Positions 1-8,746 of a stretch of DNA of 44,356 nucleotides are shown one piece after another. Source of the stretch: an uncultured Candidatus Saccharibacteria bacterium. Lineage in GTDB: Bacteria > Patescibacteriota > Saccharimonadia > Saccharimonadales > Saccharimonadaceae. A model generated the notes under the pieces. That model made no database searches, had not been told where the DNA came from, and saw only the letters and a program-made list of their open reading frames with translations. How positions within the stretch are numbered: position 1 is the first letter of the stretch; each line of letters opens with the position of its first letter. The stretch is taken from positions 1 through 44,356 of the forward strand of contig CAMKOB010000006.1 in assembly GCA_946414345.1 (NCBI GenBank). Reading direction: 5' to 3'. The translations under genes were made by a program, and so were the position numbers.

Positions 1-424
1 CAGTAGCAAAGACTGCAGTATCGTTCAGATCTACATCAATCTTAATGTCACTAGCTGTAATAGTAAGCGTGTCTTCCAAATCATCAGCTACAGCATTAAC
101 CATGCTAGTTGGCTTATCTGCATTCATTACTCCAAGTGCACCAAGAAGTACTACAACGGATAATGTAGTTAGTTTAGCCACTAAGTGTTTATTAGTATGA
201 GTAGTAAAACGATTTACTTTCTTACGCTTTTTAGTTGCAGTAATAACTATAGCTACTATTGCTATTATAAGTACAGAAATACCGATAATAGGAAGTATCA
301 TACCGACGATATTATTGGCTCCGTCTGTATGAGAGACACTAAACATACCAGTATCTGGTGCACTAGTGTCTGGCACTACGGATGGACTAGCGTCATTTAC
401 GTTAATAAGAAGTTTTGATGACAT
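1..424 (-). CDS. Membrane-anchored surface protein, N-terminal part (3' end outside window)
   Basis: I do not recognise a named family. The visible 141 residues begin with a short polar segment containing APDTG (residues 22-26), then a hydrophobic span (about 40-64), a basic cluster KKRKK (65-69), a second hydrophobic span (about 84-101), and a polar segment of the type that starts extracellular beta domains. PxTG plus hydrophobic stretch plus basic tail is the layout of a sortase cell-wall sorting signal, but here it sits at the N-terminus instead of the C-terminus. The last visible residues (DTLTITASDI) loosely resemble the start of the beta region in the FSMPD proteins of this window, so this may be another secreted or surface relative. 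The start is supported by a good promoter upstream and by AAAAGG about 10 nt before the ATG. The gene runs off the left edge. Confidence 0.6.
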   Translation of the reverse strand, partial: MSSKLLINVNDASPSVVPDTSAPDTGMFSVSHTDGANNIVGMILPIIGISVLIIAIVAIVITATKKRKKVNRFTTHTNKHLVAKLTTLSVVVLLGALGVMNADKPTSMVNAVADDLEDTLTITASDIKIDVDLNDTAVFAT

Positions 425-470
425 ATGCCTTTTGCCTTTTTGTGTTTGTGTTTATAAACTTATGGTTATG

Positions 471-498
471 ATTATAGCAAAATAATGGAAATAGTCAA
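471..498 (-). promoter_or_regulatory. Sigma70-type promoter of the left-edge surface protein
   Basis: On the minus strand there is a -35 TTGACT (493-498), a 16-nt spacer and a -10 TATAAT (471-476) with an upstream TG (extended -10). The leader to the ATG at 424 is about 40 nt. This is one of the few promoters here with both boxes and a real 5' leader. Confidence 0.75.
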
Positions 499-548
499 GC
501 AACACAAACACCTTGGTAACAAGCATCGAAATGTTTATAAAAACGATT

Positions 549-1961
549 TTACGCTAGTTTCTTTCTTAATATTTCCTGCACCGCCGACGGATTGGCTTTG
601 CCATGTGATTCTTTCATCACTTGTCCTACAAGGAACCCAATTACCTTTTCTTCTCCAGCCCGAAAATCATCTTGAGCCTTTTTCGTTTCAGGTTTTGCTA
701 ATACAGTATCAACAATCGCTCCCAATGCATCCAAATCATTTTCCTGGATCAGACCCAACTCTTTTGCAATAGAGCGCGTATCCTTGCCGCGCATCTGTGG
801 GTCGAATAATCTCAAAAATACTTCTTTAGCGGCCGTAGAGGATAGTTCTTTCTTTTCGTTCATTTGCGCCAGGTCATTTAGTTGTTTAGCTGACGGCAAA
901 TCATTCAAGTATTCTGCTGATTTCTCTTCCGCAAGAAGTACTGATGCAAACAGATTGGATATACTTTTTACGTTCTTCTCGTCAATTTCGTTGAGTTTAA
1001 ACATTAATTCTGGATAATCCAACAATACTTCCATTGTGTCATTAGCGATTATTCCGCCAAATTTAGTGCGATAATCTGCCGGCATCATCGGGAGCTTTGA
1101 TGATTCGGCTTCGACAAACTCTTCAGTTAAATGAATTGGTGGTAAATCTGGCTCCGGCATATAACGATAATCTTTAGCTTCTTCCTTAGAGCGCTGGCCA
1201 GTGGTTTTGCCGGTTGCATCGCTCCAACCCCGAGTTTCTTGAATGACTTTTTCGCCCGCTTCAAGTAATTTTGTTTGCCGAGCAATCTCGTACTCTACTG
1301 CCCGTTCTACGCTTCTAAATGAATTCAAATTTTTGACTTCGGTTCTTGTGCCGAGTTTCTTTGAGTCCTCGGGCGCTACCGAAGTGTTTACATCAAATCG
1401 CATATTACCATTATACAAATCACCGTAAGTTACACCAGCATAGCGCATTAACCGCCATAATTCTTTACAATAGTCGTGCGCATCTTTTGCCGAATGAATG
1501 TCTGGCATCGATACGATTTCAATCAGTGGCGTGTCAACACGGTTTAAATCTACTAATGAGTAAGAGTCAAAATGTGTTAATTTGCCCGCATCGCCCTCAA
1601 GATGAGCATGCTCAATTTTTATCCGCGTACCAGATGGCAACTCTACATACCCTGAGCCAATAATTGGCGCATAATACTGAGTAATCTGATATCCTTTTGG
1701 TGAATCGGGATAGAAATAATGCTTGCGATCAAATCGCGAATTATTATTTATCTCACAGTTCATTGCTCGTCCAGCCAAAATCGCCAGCCTAATCGCTTCT
1801 CCATTTAATCGCGGGAGCATCCCGGGCAAAGCATAATCCACTGGGGATACACAAGAATTAGGTTCTTTGCCACGTGCATCGTTGTCAACTTCGGAAAAAA
1901 GCTTAGTTTTTGTACAAAGCTGTACGTGGCACTCTATTCCGATTGTGGGTATATATTTCAT
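549..1961 (-). CDS. gatB: Asp/Glu-tRNA amidotransferase subunit B (GatB)
   Basis: GatB is the kinase and tRNA-binding subunit of the GatCAB complex. It phosphorylates Glu or Asp on mischarged tRNAGln or tRNAAsn, and ammonia released by GatA then completes the amidation. The 470-residue length is normal. The N-terminal cradle motif IGIECHVQL, the family blocks EGDAGKLTH and DLNRVDTPLIEIVSMPD, and RYMPEPDLPP are all present. The C-terminal helical/YqeY-like tail ends with GKANPSAVQEILRKKL. It is the last gene of gatC-gatA-X-gatB and is preceded by TTAGGAG about 13 nt before the ATG. Retention of GatCAB implies that Gln-tRNA and/or Asn-tRNA is made by the indirect route. Confidence 0.97.
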   Translation of the reverse strand: MKYIPTIGIECHVQLCTKTKLFSEVDNDARGKEPNSCVSPVDYALPGMLPRLNGEAIRLAILAGRAMNCEINNNSRFDRKHYFYPDSPKGYQITQYYAPIIGSGYVELPSGTRIKIEHAHLEGDAGKLTHFDSYSLVDLNRVDTPLIEIVSMPDIHSAKDAHDYCKELWRLMRYAGVTYGDLYNGNMRFDVNTSVAPEDSKKLGTRTEVKNLNSFRSVERAVEYEIARQTKLLEAGEKVIQETRGWSDATGKTTGQRSKEEAKDYRYMPEPDLPPIHLTEEFVEAESSKLPMMPADYRTKFGGIIANDTMEVLLDYPELMFKLNEIDEKNVKSISNLFASVLLAEEKSAEYLNDLPSAKQLNDLAQMNEKKELSSTAAKEVFLRLFDPQMRGKDTRSIAKELGLIQENDLDALGAIVDTVLAKPETKKAQDDFRAGEEKVIGFLVGQVMKESHGKANPSAVQEILRKKLA

Positions 1962-1964
1962 AAT

Positions 1965-2384
1965 TTAAATTGCTCCTAAATCCTTTAATGCTTGTCTATA
2001 GACTGCAAGAGCAGTTGCGGCTTGACGATACGAAACTTCCAAATCACTTTCGTGCGCAATTGCATTGCGCAGTTTGTGTGCACGCCACACGGCATTAATG
2101 TCGCTAAATTTATCGCCAGTTTTTTTCAACCGTTCCCCCATCGTTTTGCCAGGCGCACCCATTTCTGACAGTGCTTTATCGAGCAACTTGTCGCCATTAA
2201 TAATAGACATCGACCAAGTTGATGGATTTTCTTTATTTAAACTATTCTCGATGCGCAAAAATTTAGTTTGGTATTCCTCAAGGTTGAATTTATGTGTGCG
2301 CCGCCCCGTTAGCTTAATTGCGAGGAATAAGAATATCGCCACAATCAAAACTGCAACGATAAAAATGACTGGTCCACCTTCCAT
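1965..2384 (-). CDS. Single-pass membrane protein with HEPN-like RNAIAH motif
   Basis: This is a 139-residue protein of unknown function between gatA and gatB. Residues 6-24 form one transmembrane helix, followed by GRR and a cytoplasmic, mostly helical domain. Near its end is HKLRNAIAHE (R106, N107, H111). This fits the R-[N/D/H]-x3-H signature of HEPN domains, many of which are metal-independent RNases, while others only bind RNA or protein. The start codon overlaps the gatA stop (TAATG), with AGGAG inside gatA, so translation is coupled to gatA. No nucleotidyltransferase or antitoxin partner is adjacent, so I do not call it a toxin. The HEPN assignment rests on this motif and the helical context only. 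Confidence 0.6.
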   Translation of the reverse strand: MEGGPVIFIVAVLIVAIFLFLAIKLTGRRTHKFNLEEYQTKFLRIENSLNKENPSTWSMSIINGDKLLDKALSEMGAPGKTMGERLKKTGDKFSDINAVWRAHKLRNAIAHESDLEVSYRQAATALAVYRQALKDLGAI

Positions 2385-3760
2385 TATATTAACTCCTTAG
2401 AGAATTCAATTAATTTTTTGTCGCTTCGCCTCGGGCCTACGAGTTGCAGACCAACCGGCAACCCGCTATTGGTCTTCCCCGCTGGAATTGCAAGACCCGG
2501 TACGCCCGCAAGGTTTAATGATACGCTCATCAAATCTTCAAGGTACATCGCAACTGGATCATTTACTTTTTCGCCAAGCTTAAATGCTGGGTTTGGCGAC
2601 ACTGGCGTCAGAATAAAGTCACATTTTAAGAATGCTTTTTCGTATTCCTGTACGATTAAAGTCCTTGCCTTTGCGGCCTTCAAGAAATATGCATCGTAAA
2701 AGCCAGACGACAAGACGAAGTTACCAATCATGATTCGCCGTTTATTTTCAGGCATAAAACCTTCACTACGAGTGTTCAAGTACAAATCGTTCAGATTTTC
2801 AGACTCCTTACTTCTAAAACCATATCGTACGCCGTCGTAGCGCGACAGGTTTGATGCGACTTCAGCTGGCACAATAATATAATATGCCGCCAAGGCGTAT
2901 TTTAATGCCGGCATCTCAAGTTCTACAATCTCATAACCCTTTTTCTTCAATGTTTCGCACTTCTCCTTTAGCGCCTTCCGAATATCCGCATCCACCGACT
3001 CATTGTCGAACTCCTTGATAACACCAATACGTAACTTGGAAAGACTTCCTCGGGGCGCTTCGGAGTAATAATCCGGTAGTGTAGTCATGTCTTTCGGGTC
3101 TTGTCCAGATGCAATCGACATCAATAAATCCATATCTTCCGGTGTTTTGCTAAAGAATCCAATACAATCTGTCGATGACGCCATTGCCACTACGCCGTAG
3201 CGCGAAATACAGCCATAAGTTGGCTTCAGGCCATATACACCGTTAAACGATGCTGGCTGCCTAATCGAACCACCAGTATCCGTACCAGTTGCAAATTCTA
3301 CAATATCGAGCGCCACTGCCACTGCCGAACCGCCAGACGAACCGCCGGCTACTCTTTCGAAATCAACCGCGTTGTGGGTCGGCCCAAAATATGAGTTTTC
3401 AGTGGATGAACCGTGCGCAAATGCGTCAAGATTGGTTCGCCCAATCATGATTGCTCCCTCGGCTTCAAGTTTAGCAACGGCAGTAGCAGTTATCGGTGAC
3501 TTAAATCCCTGCAAAATATGTGCCGAAGCCGTAGTCTCACCTCGTGGAGACAAGAAATTATCTTTAAGCGCATATGGCACACCGGCCAATTTTCCAACTT
3601 TTTCGCCTCGGGCAATTGCCGCGTCAATTTCTGCCGCACGTTTTAAAGCGCCGTCTTCGTCGATGAAAGTAAAAATATTATAATCCGCATATTCTTTCGC
3701 TTTTTTTAGCGCAGTTTTTACGAGCTCAGTAGCAGTAGTTTTTTTATCAGCTATTTTCAT
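2384..3760 (-). CDS. gatA: Asp/Glu-tRNA amidotransferase subunit A (GatA)
   Basis: GatA is the glutaminase/amidase subunit of GatCAB. It hydrolyses glutamine and channels ammonia to GatB. The amidase-signature triad is intact: Lys66 in YALKDN, Ser141 in GGSSGGS and Ser165 in DTGGSIRQPASF. The length of 458 residues is slightly under the usual 480-490. It lies 3 nt after gatC, with a weak AAAGG upstream, and ends in TAATG, shared with the following HEPN-like gene. No residue loss is seen, so it should be active with GatB and GatC. Confidence 0.97.
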   Translation of the reverse strand: MKIADKKTTATELVKTALKKAKEYADYNIFTFIDEDGALKRAAEIDAAIARGEKVGKLAGVPYALKDNFLSPRGETTASAHILQGFKSPITATAVAKLEAEGAIMIGRTNLDAFAHGSSTENSYFGPTHNAVDFERVAGGSSGGSAVAVALDIVEFATGTDTGGSIRQPASFNGVYGLKPTYGCISRYGVVAMASSTDCIGFFSKTPEDMDLLMSIASGQDPKDMTTLPDYYSEAPRGSLSKLRIGVIKEFDNESVDADIRKALKEKCETLKKKGYEIVELEMPALKYALAAYYIIVPAEVASNLSRYDGVRYGFRSKESENLNDLYLNTRSEGFMPENKRRIMIGNFVLSSGFYDAYFLKAAKARTLIVQEYEKAFLKCDFILTPVSPNPAFKLGEKVNDPVAMYLEDLMSVSLNLAGVPGLAIPAGKTNSGLPVGLQLVGPRRSDKKLIEFSKELI

Positions 3761-3763
3761 AAA

Positions 3764-4051
3764 CTATAATACCTTTGGTACTTTTATTTGATTGTCAATC
3801 GTCTCGACCGTCAGATTAAGCAAGTCTTCGCAATTAGCGTCTTGTGGAAGTATTTCGTCGTTCCTCCAGACATTCTCCATTTCGAACACTTGATAAGTTG
3901 GCTCTACATCACTCGTGTCAAGCTCATCGAGCTGAGAAATATATTTGATAATATTCTCCAAATCGCCACCTAGTCGTTTAGCTTCATCGCTATTCAAGCG
4001 AAAATCCGACAAATCGGCCAAATGCTTTACCGTACTCTCATCTACTTTCAT
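3764..4051 (-). CDS. gatC: Asp/Glu-tRNA amidotransferase subunit C (GatC)
   Basis: GatC is the small clamp subunit that wraps around GatA and stabilises its contact with GatB. The 95-residue protein starts MKVDESTVKHLADLSDF and contains LENIIKYISQLDELDTSDVEP, typical of the family (written here as two adjoining halves, LENIIKYISQ and LDELDTSDVEP). A longer reading frame is open upstream to 4096, but the internal ATG at 4051 is preferred: it matches normal GatC length and lies 7 nt downstream of a TATAAT box. It is the first gene of the gat operon. Confidence 0.93.
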   Translation of the reverse strand: MKVDESTVKHLADLSDFRLNSDEAKRLGGDLENIIKYISQLDELDTSDVEPTYQVFEMENVWRNDEILPQDANCEDLLNLTVETIDNQIKVPKVL

Positions 4052-4058
4052 ATGATTT

Positions 4059-4064
4059 ATTATA
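4059..4064 (-). promoter_or_regulatory. Extended -10 box of the gat operon (leaderless)
   Basis: TGGTATAAT on the minus strand ends 7 nt before the gatC ATG. Transcription would therefore start at or next to the start codon. No convincing -35 at normal spacing is visible; TTGACG lies 22 nt upstream, too far. Confidence 0.6.
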
Positions 4065-4107
4065 CCACAATCAGAAAAATAATAAACGTCAAGCAAAATG
4101 TCAAAAA

Positions 4108-5748
4108 CTATTTGACATTCCTAAATAATAGTTTTCTAATAGCCTTAATTATCGGGTTAACTTCATCTAGATTTAAGAAATAACTCGCAATGACGTATGC
4201 CAACAACGATACCGCCGTAATCAACATAAATTTTGGTATTGTGATGACAAGTGAGGAGTCCGTTGCCATAAGTGGCACGAATTTAGCCATCGAAAATGCT
4301 ACGCACCCGGCCACCAATGTGGCTACTCCCATTTTGAGAACCGCTTTTAAAAAATCCTTATCTAGTAGTTTGCCATCAGAGCGTCGTTGCAGTATTAGAA
4401 GTAAGATTGCGATTTCAATCAAAGCTCCAATTGATTGGGCTAGGCCTAACCCATCTACTCCCCATCCTAATAAATACGCCGCAATGGATAGCAGAATTGT
4501 TAAACCAATTGCGATGATAGATACTCTAAACGGTGTTTTAGTGTCCTGGTAGGCGTAAAACCCACGCGACGCAATATGAAACACGCTTCTTGCAAAAATC
4601 GCAATACAAAGCATACCGAGAATAGACGCAATTGTACCGTTGCTATTATTATTGCCAATATTGGAAATAAAGCTAGTTACATAACCGCGTCCAAAAAAAG
4701 CAATGGTTGCGACTGGCGCCGCAATCCAAATGATCATCCTAAGAGCCTGTCTAAAAGTATTATAAAACTCTTTTTTGTCGCCGTTTCCAAGTTCTTCAGT
4801 TAGCTTTGGAAAGAATGCTGTAGAAATTGCTACGCCAATTAAACTCACCGGCATTGATTGTAGAGTTGTTGCCTGATCAAAAGAACGCACGGCCCCCGCC
4901 CCCATTCGTGAAGACAAGTTGGTTGAAACAATCGAATTTACATAGTCGATTCCCTGGTCAAGCGACCTTGGCGGTAACAGCTTTAAAATTGTGCGAAAAC
5001 CTTGGTTTTTCCAATTAATTTTGAACTCGTAGTCAAAACCAAGTCCAAATAATCCAATCAATGCTATCGCCAGCTGCATTACGGCACCCAAGATGACGCC
5101 AATTGCTACACCCATGATACCGCCCTCAAATAGTTGAATTCCAAACAGATTAATCCCACCAGTAAACCAAGTAATGCCGATAATAATGCCTATATTATAT
5201 ATAGCGGGTGCAAAAGCGTAAAACACAAATCGCCCCACGGCCTGCTGCATCGAAGTGAGTACGGTTGCGATTGAGAAAAGAAAAGGATTAATCGCAATTA
5301 CACGTGTCATGTTAATTGCTAGAATCATGCCGGACTCGTCCAAACCAGGTGAAACTACGTATCGGATTAATGGGTCGGCAAAAATCATAATAAGGATAGA
5401 TGCAGCCAAAGTAATTAAAGCAAGCAAATTAAGAAGCGATGATGACATTTCCCAGGCAGATTTTTTATTCCCCGTGATTAATCGTTGATTAAAAACTGGT
5501 ATAAATGATACGGCCAATGCACCAGACGTCAAGATAAAGAACATGAAATCCGGAATTGTAAATGCCGCCGTGTAGGCGTCGATACCAGTTGGATAAGTTC
5601 CTAAATAATACGAATTTAAAAGACGGTCGCGGAAGAGTCCGAGCAGGGCCGAAATAAGAGTGGAAGAGGCTAAAACAATTGCTGCTGATTTTACTGACAT
5701 CTTCATGTTTGCCATAGCCACAACCGACTTAAATCGAAACTTTTTCAT
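4108..5748 (-). CDS. murJ: Lipid II flippase MurJ
   Basis: MurJ is an integral membrane flippase of the MOP superfamily. It moves lipid-linked peptidoglycan precursor from the cytoplasmic to the outer leaflet. The 546-residue protein has about 14 hydrophobic segments after a short basic N-terminus. Family features include SALLGLFRDRLL in the first helix, the FIPVFNQRL loop, and RAFYA-like SRGFYAYQDTKTP in the second half. The C-terminus is short and cytoplasmic. It is divergent from the class A PBP gene, which polymerises the flipped substrate; the two share a palindromic promoter. The ATG lies 7 nt after a TATAAT box, predicting a leaderless mRNA. Confidence 0.93.
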   Translation of the reverse strand: MKKFRFKSVVAMANMKMSVKSAAIVLASSTLISALLGLFRDRLLNSYYLGTYPTGIDAYTAAFTIPDFMFFILTSGALAVSFIPVFNQRLITGNKKSAWEMSSSLLNLLALITLAASILIMIFADPLIRYVVSPGLDESGMILAINMTRVIAINPFLFSIATVLTSMQQAVGRFVFYAFAPAIYNIGIIIGITWFTGGINLFGIQLFEGGIMGVAIGVILGAVMQLAIALIGLFGLGFDYEFKINWKNQGFRTILKLLPPRSLDQGIDYVNSIVSTNLSSRMGAGAVRSFDQATTLQSMPVSLIGVAISTAFFPKLTEELGNGDKKEFYNTFRQALRMIIWIAAPVATIAFFGRGYVTSFISNIGNNNSNGTIASILGMLCIAIFARSVFHIASRGFYAYQDTKTPFRVSIIAIGLTILLSIAAYLLGWGVDGLGLAQSIGALIEIAILLLILQRRSDGKLLDKDFLKAVLKMGVATLVAGCVAFSMAKFVPLMATDSSLVITIPKFMLITAVSLLAYVIASYFLNLDEVNPIIKAIRKLLFRNVK

Positions 5749-5755
5749 AGTATTT

Positions 5756-5775
5756 ATTATATCACGTGATATAAT
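5756..5775. promoter_or_regulatory. Palindromic divergent promoter, murJ / PBP
   Basis: A perfect 20-bp palindrome with half-site ATTATATCAC sits in the 33-bp gap between the two starts. Its outer six bases on each side form a TATAAT -10 box, one per strand (5756-5761 for murJ, 5770-5775 for the PBP). The boxes end 7 nt and 6 nt before the two ATGs. The centre TCACGTGA could also be an operator. Neither side has an obvious -35. Confidence 0.7.
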
Positions 5776-5781
5776 GATTAT

Positions 5782-8721
5782 ATGGCAAAAAAAGCTGAAG
5801 TTATTTTACCGCCAAAGGATAAATCTAAGGCTACATTAAAAACTGCGCAAAAAACTGCTCCTAAAACTACGTCAAAGCCAAGGTCTATAAATGTAGCTCA
5901 AGACGAAGATATCAAAGAGGTGGTTGTTAAAATTAATAAGGAATCCGATCAAGAACAGCCAGTCAACGAGAGTGTTGATGTGGTCGCAATTGAAGATGAT
6001 AATGAGCAAACTAATCAGGAAGAAAGCGAGATGGCAAAATCTAAATCCAAAAAAATAAAGAGAGGTCTCTACAGCTCTTTCAAGTATAAACGCAAGGCTA
6101 AGAAAGAAGCTGAAGCGCGCCGCCGTGCTGAAGATCTCGCCACCTTGCCGAAAGAACCAATCAAAAGATTTTTTGCGAGGCTCCATCCGAAGCGCTTCTT
6201 TAGGTGGTGGTTTTCTTGGCGAGGTCAAAAAGCGATTCTCAAGGCTATTGGCATTTTCATTATTCTGTGCGCTATCGGTATTGGTGGCTTATTTCTCTAC
6301 TACAAAAAGGACCTTGATGAAATCCGTCTCGATGAAATGACCATCGCTGAAACCGTCAATACCTATTTAGACCGCAATGGTGTTGTTTTGTGGAAAGATA
6401 CAGGAAGTGACAATTACCGCCTAGTAGTTGATGCGGATGAGATTCCACAATATATGAAAGATGCCACCATTGCAATAGAAGACCGCAATTTTTACAACCA
6501 TATCGGCGTTGATCCAGTTGGCTTGGTGCGCGCTGTGATTTCCACGCTTAGTGGAAAGCAAGTGCAGGGTGGTTCTACCCTCACTCAGCAGTTAATTAAA
6601 CAAGTCTACTTTGCATCTGAAGCTCAAAGTGCAGACCGCGGTGGTCTACAGCGCAAAATTAAGGAATTAATTCTTGCTATTGAGCTTGAGCAGATGTATT
6701 CCAAAGATGAAATTCTTGCGATGTATCTCAATCAATCCCCATATGGCGGTCGTCGTAATGGTGTAGAGTCCGCTGCGCAGACCTATTTTGGCAAGTCGGC
6801 CAAAGATTTGACACTTGCCGAATGTGCATTGCTAGCTTCTATTCCGAATAACCCAGCTGTCTTTAATCCATATAATGAATATGGCCACGATCAACTAATT
6901 TGGCGCCAACAATATACGTTAGATGTCATGGCGGAAATGGGCAAAATTACACAAGAAGAAGCCGATGCGGCCAAAGCAATTGATATTCTTGCTACGATTC
7001 GGCCCGAGTCTAGCCAATACGCTAACGCTCTCGCACCACATTTTGTCCTAGAGGTGCGTTCACAACTTGAAGATAAATACGGTATATCTACTATGCGTGC
7101 TGGTGGCTGGACGATTACGACTACGCTAGATTATCGCGCTCAACAGATTGCCGAACAGGCCGTCGCTACCGGTATGGAATATAGCTACATGAATGGTACT
7201 GACAATATGGCTCTTGTATCGCTAGATGTGGAAACATCACAGGTCATTGCGATGGTTGGTTCGTCAAATTTCTTTAACGGTGATTATGGCGAGCTGAATG
7301 TTACCACAGACTCTCTCATCGAACCAGGCTCATCCATCAAGCCAATTTTAGACTATTCTGCCCTATTCACACAGCGTGAAGGTATCAACTATGGCCCAGG
7401 CTCTATATTGAGGGATGAAAACATCAACTCTATCTATTGTGCTGGCTATTCTGGTGCCTGTTCGCTTAATAACGCTTCGGGTCAAGGCTTCTACGGCGAT
7501 GTTACAATCCGTTTTTCGCTTGGCCACTCGCTTAATATCGCCGCGGTAAAAGCATTATATATTAACGGAATTGAGAATTCTCTCGAAGTTGCTCATAACT
7601 TAGGTGATAAGGCGTATTGCGCTAACCGCGATAATTATGGCCTCTCGATTGCAATCGGCTCTGGTTGCGGAGTTCGTATGGTTGAACACGCTAACGCCTA
7701 TGCTTCCCTTGCGCGTGGTGGTTCTTATAAGGATATTGCATATGTTCTAGAAGTTAAGAATTCAGCTGGCGACATAATCGAGTCTTGGGTCGATTCACCG
7801 GCCACACGCGTAGTTGATGAACAGGTTGCTTATATGGTGTCCAATATTCTTGGTGATCGTACTGCTCGCTATGATAACGGTGTAGGTTTTGTGGTTCCAG
7901 AAGTCTGGACTGCCACCAAGACCGGTACTACCACCACACAAAATGCAGCGGTCGTTAAGGATTCCTTGATTGAAAGTTTCTCGACTGCTATTTCCACCTT
8001 TGTCTGGAATGGTAATCATGACGGTTCAGGCTTTTCTGCCCCAATGGGTGAACCTGTTCGCTATGCTGTAGGCACATATATGGAGCGTGTCCACAAAGAA
8101 GTTTACGAACCGGATGGCAAGTGGCATTACGGCGATCAACCAATTCAACCAGCCGGCATCCAAACTCTTACGGTGAATGGCAAAACCGACATTTGGCCAA
8201 GCTGGTTTAACAAGGACAAAAACTCTGGCATTACCAAAGAGAGTTTAACATTTAATAAATATAACCATCTATTAGCTTCATCCTGTACTCCTCAAGCCTA
8301 TAAAGTCGAAATAGAAATAAGTAAAATTACTGATCCAATGACTGGCAAGGAGACTTACAATGTACCGGAGCCATATGATCGCGAAAATAGTGATACATGT
8401 GACTATGTTGCACCACAGGTTTCCTTATCTATTTTCTCACCAAACATCATTGTAACAATCAATAGGGGGACCAGCCCGATCGCCGGCGCCTCACTTTATG
8501 TGGATGGCACTGAAATTTCTAACGGTATTAAGGTCGACTCGGCCGGTAACGCCAATGTTTCATATAAAATAAATGGCACAGAATCTTCAATTAAGGTCCT
8601 TATTACTGATGAGGCCGGCTATACTGCCACCGCTGAAGAAACTCTTACCCCAACAAATCCTGGCAATTCTGGTAATTCAGGCAGTAACCCGGGCTACACC
8701 GACAAGCCAACTTCTCCGTAA
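5782..8721 (+). CDS. Class A penicillin-binding protein (transglycosylase/transpeptidase)
   Basis: This bifunctional peptidoglycan synthase polymerises glycan strands from lipid II and cross-links them. At 979 residues it is long for the family. A charged, Lys/Ala/Glu-rich cytoplasmic tail fills about residues 1-150, followed by one membrane anchor (152-173). The GT51 domain has EDRNFYNH (catalytic Glu233), GGSTLTQQLIKQ (263-274) and the KELILAIELEQ block. The transpeptidase has Ser517-x-x-Lys520 in PGSSIKP, SLN (583-585) and KTGTT (713-717), so it looks active. A predicted Ig-like beta module (about 877-956) and a Gly/Ser/Asn/Pro tail end the protein. It is divergent from murJ and leaderless. 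Confidence 0.95.
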   Translation: MAKKAEVILPPKDKSKATLKTAQKTAPKTTSKPRSINVAQDEDIKEVVVKINKESDQEQPVNESVDVVAIEDDNEQTNQEESEMAKSKSKKIKRGLYSSFKYKRKAKKEAEARRRAEDLATLPKEPIKRFFARLHPKRFFRWWFSWRGQKAILKAIGIFIILCAIGIGGLFLYYKKDLDEIRLDEMTIAETVNTYLDRNGVVLWKDTGSDNYRLVVDADEIPQYMKDATIAIEDRNFYNHIGVDPVGLVRAVISTLSGKQVQGGSTLTQQLIKQVYFASEAQSADRGGLQRKIKELILAIELEQMYSKDEILAMYLNQSPYGGRRNGVESAAQTYFGKSAKDLTLAECALLASIPNNPAVFNPYNEYGHDQLIWRQQYTLDVMAEMGKITQEEADAAKAIDILATIRPESSQYANALAPHFVLEVRSQLEDKYGISTMRAGGWTITTTLDYRAQQIAEQAVATGMEYSYMNGTDNMALVSLDVETSQVIAMVGSSNFFNGDYGELNVTTDSLIEPGSSIKPILDYSALFTQREGINYGPGSILRDENINSIYCAGYSGACSLNNASGQGFYGDVTIRFSLGHSLNIAAVKALYINGIENSLEVAHNLGDKAYCANRDNYGLSIAIGSGCGVRMVEHANAYASLARGGSYKDIAYVLEVKNSAGDIIESWVDSPATRVVDEQVAYMVSNILGDRTARYDNGVGFVVPEVWTATKTGTTTTQNAAVVKDSLIESFSTAISTFVWNGNHDGSGFSAPMGEPVRYAVGTYMERVHKEVYEPDGKWHYGDQPIQPAGIQTLTVNGKTDIWPSWFNKDKNSGITKESLTFNKYNHLLASSCTPQAYKVEIEISKITDPMTGKETYNVPEPYDRENSDTCDYVAPQVSLSIFSPNIIVTINRGTSPIAGASLYVDGTEISNGIKVDSAGNANVSYKINGTESSIKVLITDEAGYTATAEETLTPTNPGNSGNSGSNPGYTDKPTSP

Positions 8722-8734
8722 CAGAGATTGATGA

Positions 8735-8740
8735 TATAAT
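8735..8740 (+). promoter_or_regulatory. -10 box of the PIN-TRAM gene (leaderless)
   Basis: TATAAT ends 6 nt before the ATG at 8747, in the 25-bp gap after the PBP gene. No -35 or Shine-Dalgarno sequence is visible. Confidence 0.6.
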
Positions 8741-8746
8741 ATTATT

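Noticed and set aside
1965-2384. HEPN/MNT toxin-antitoxin module
   Set aside because: No nucleotidyltransferase or other antitoxin gene is adjacent; both neighbours are gat genes.
4052-4096. A longer gatC
   Set aside because: The extra 15 residues would be translated from the TATAAT region and are not GatC-like.
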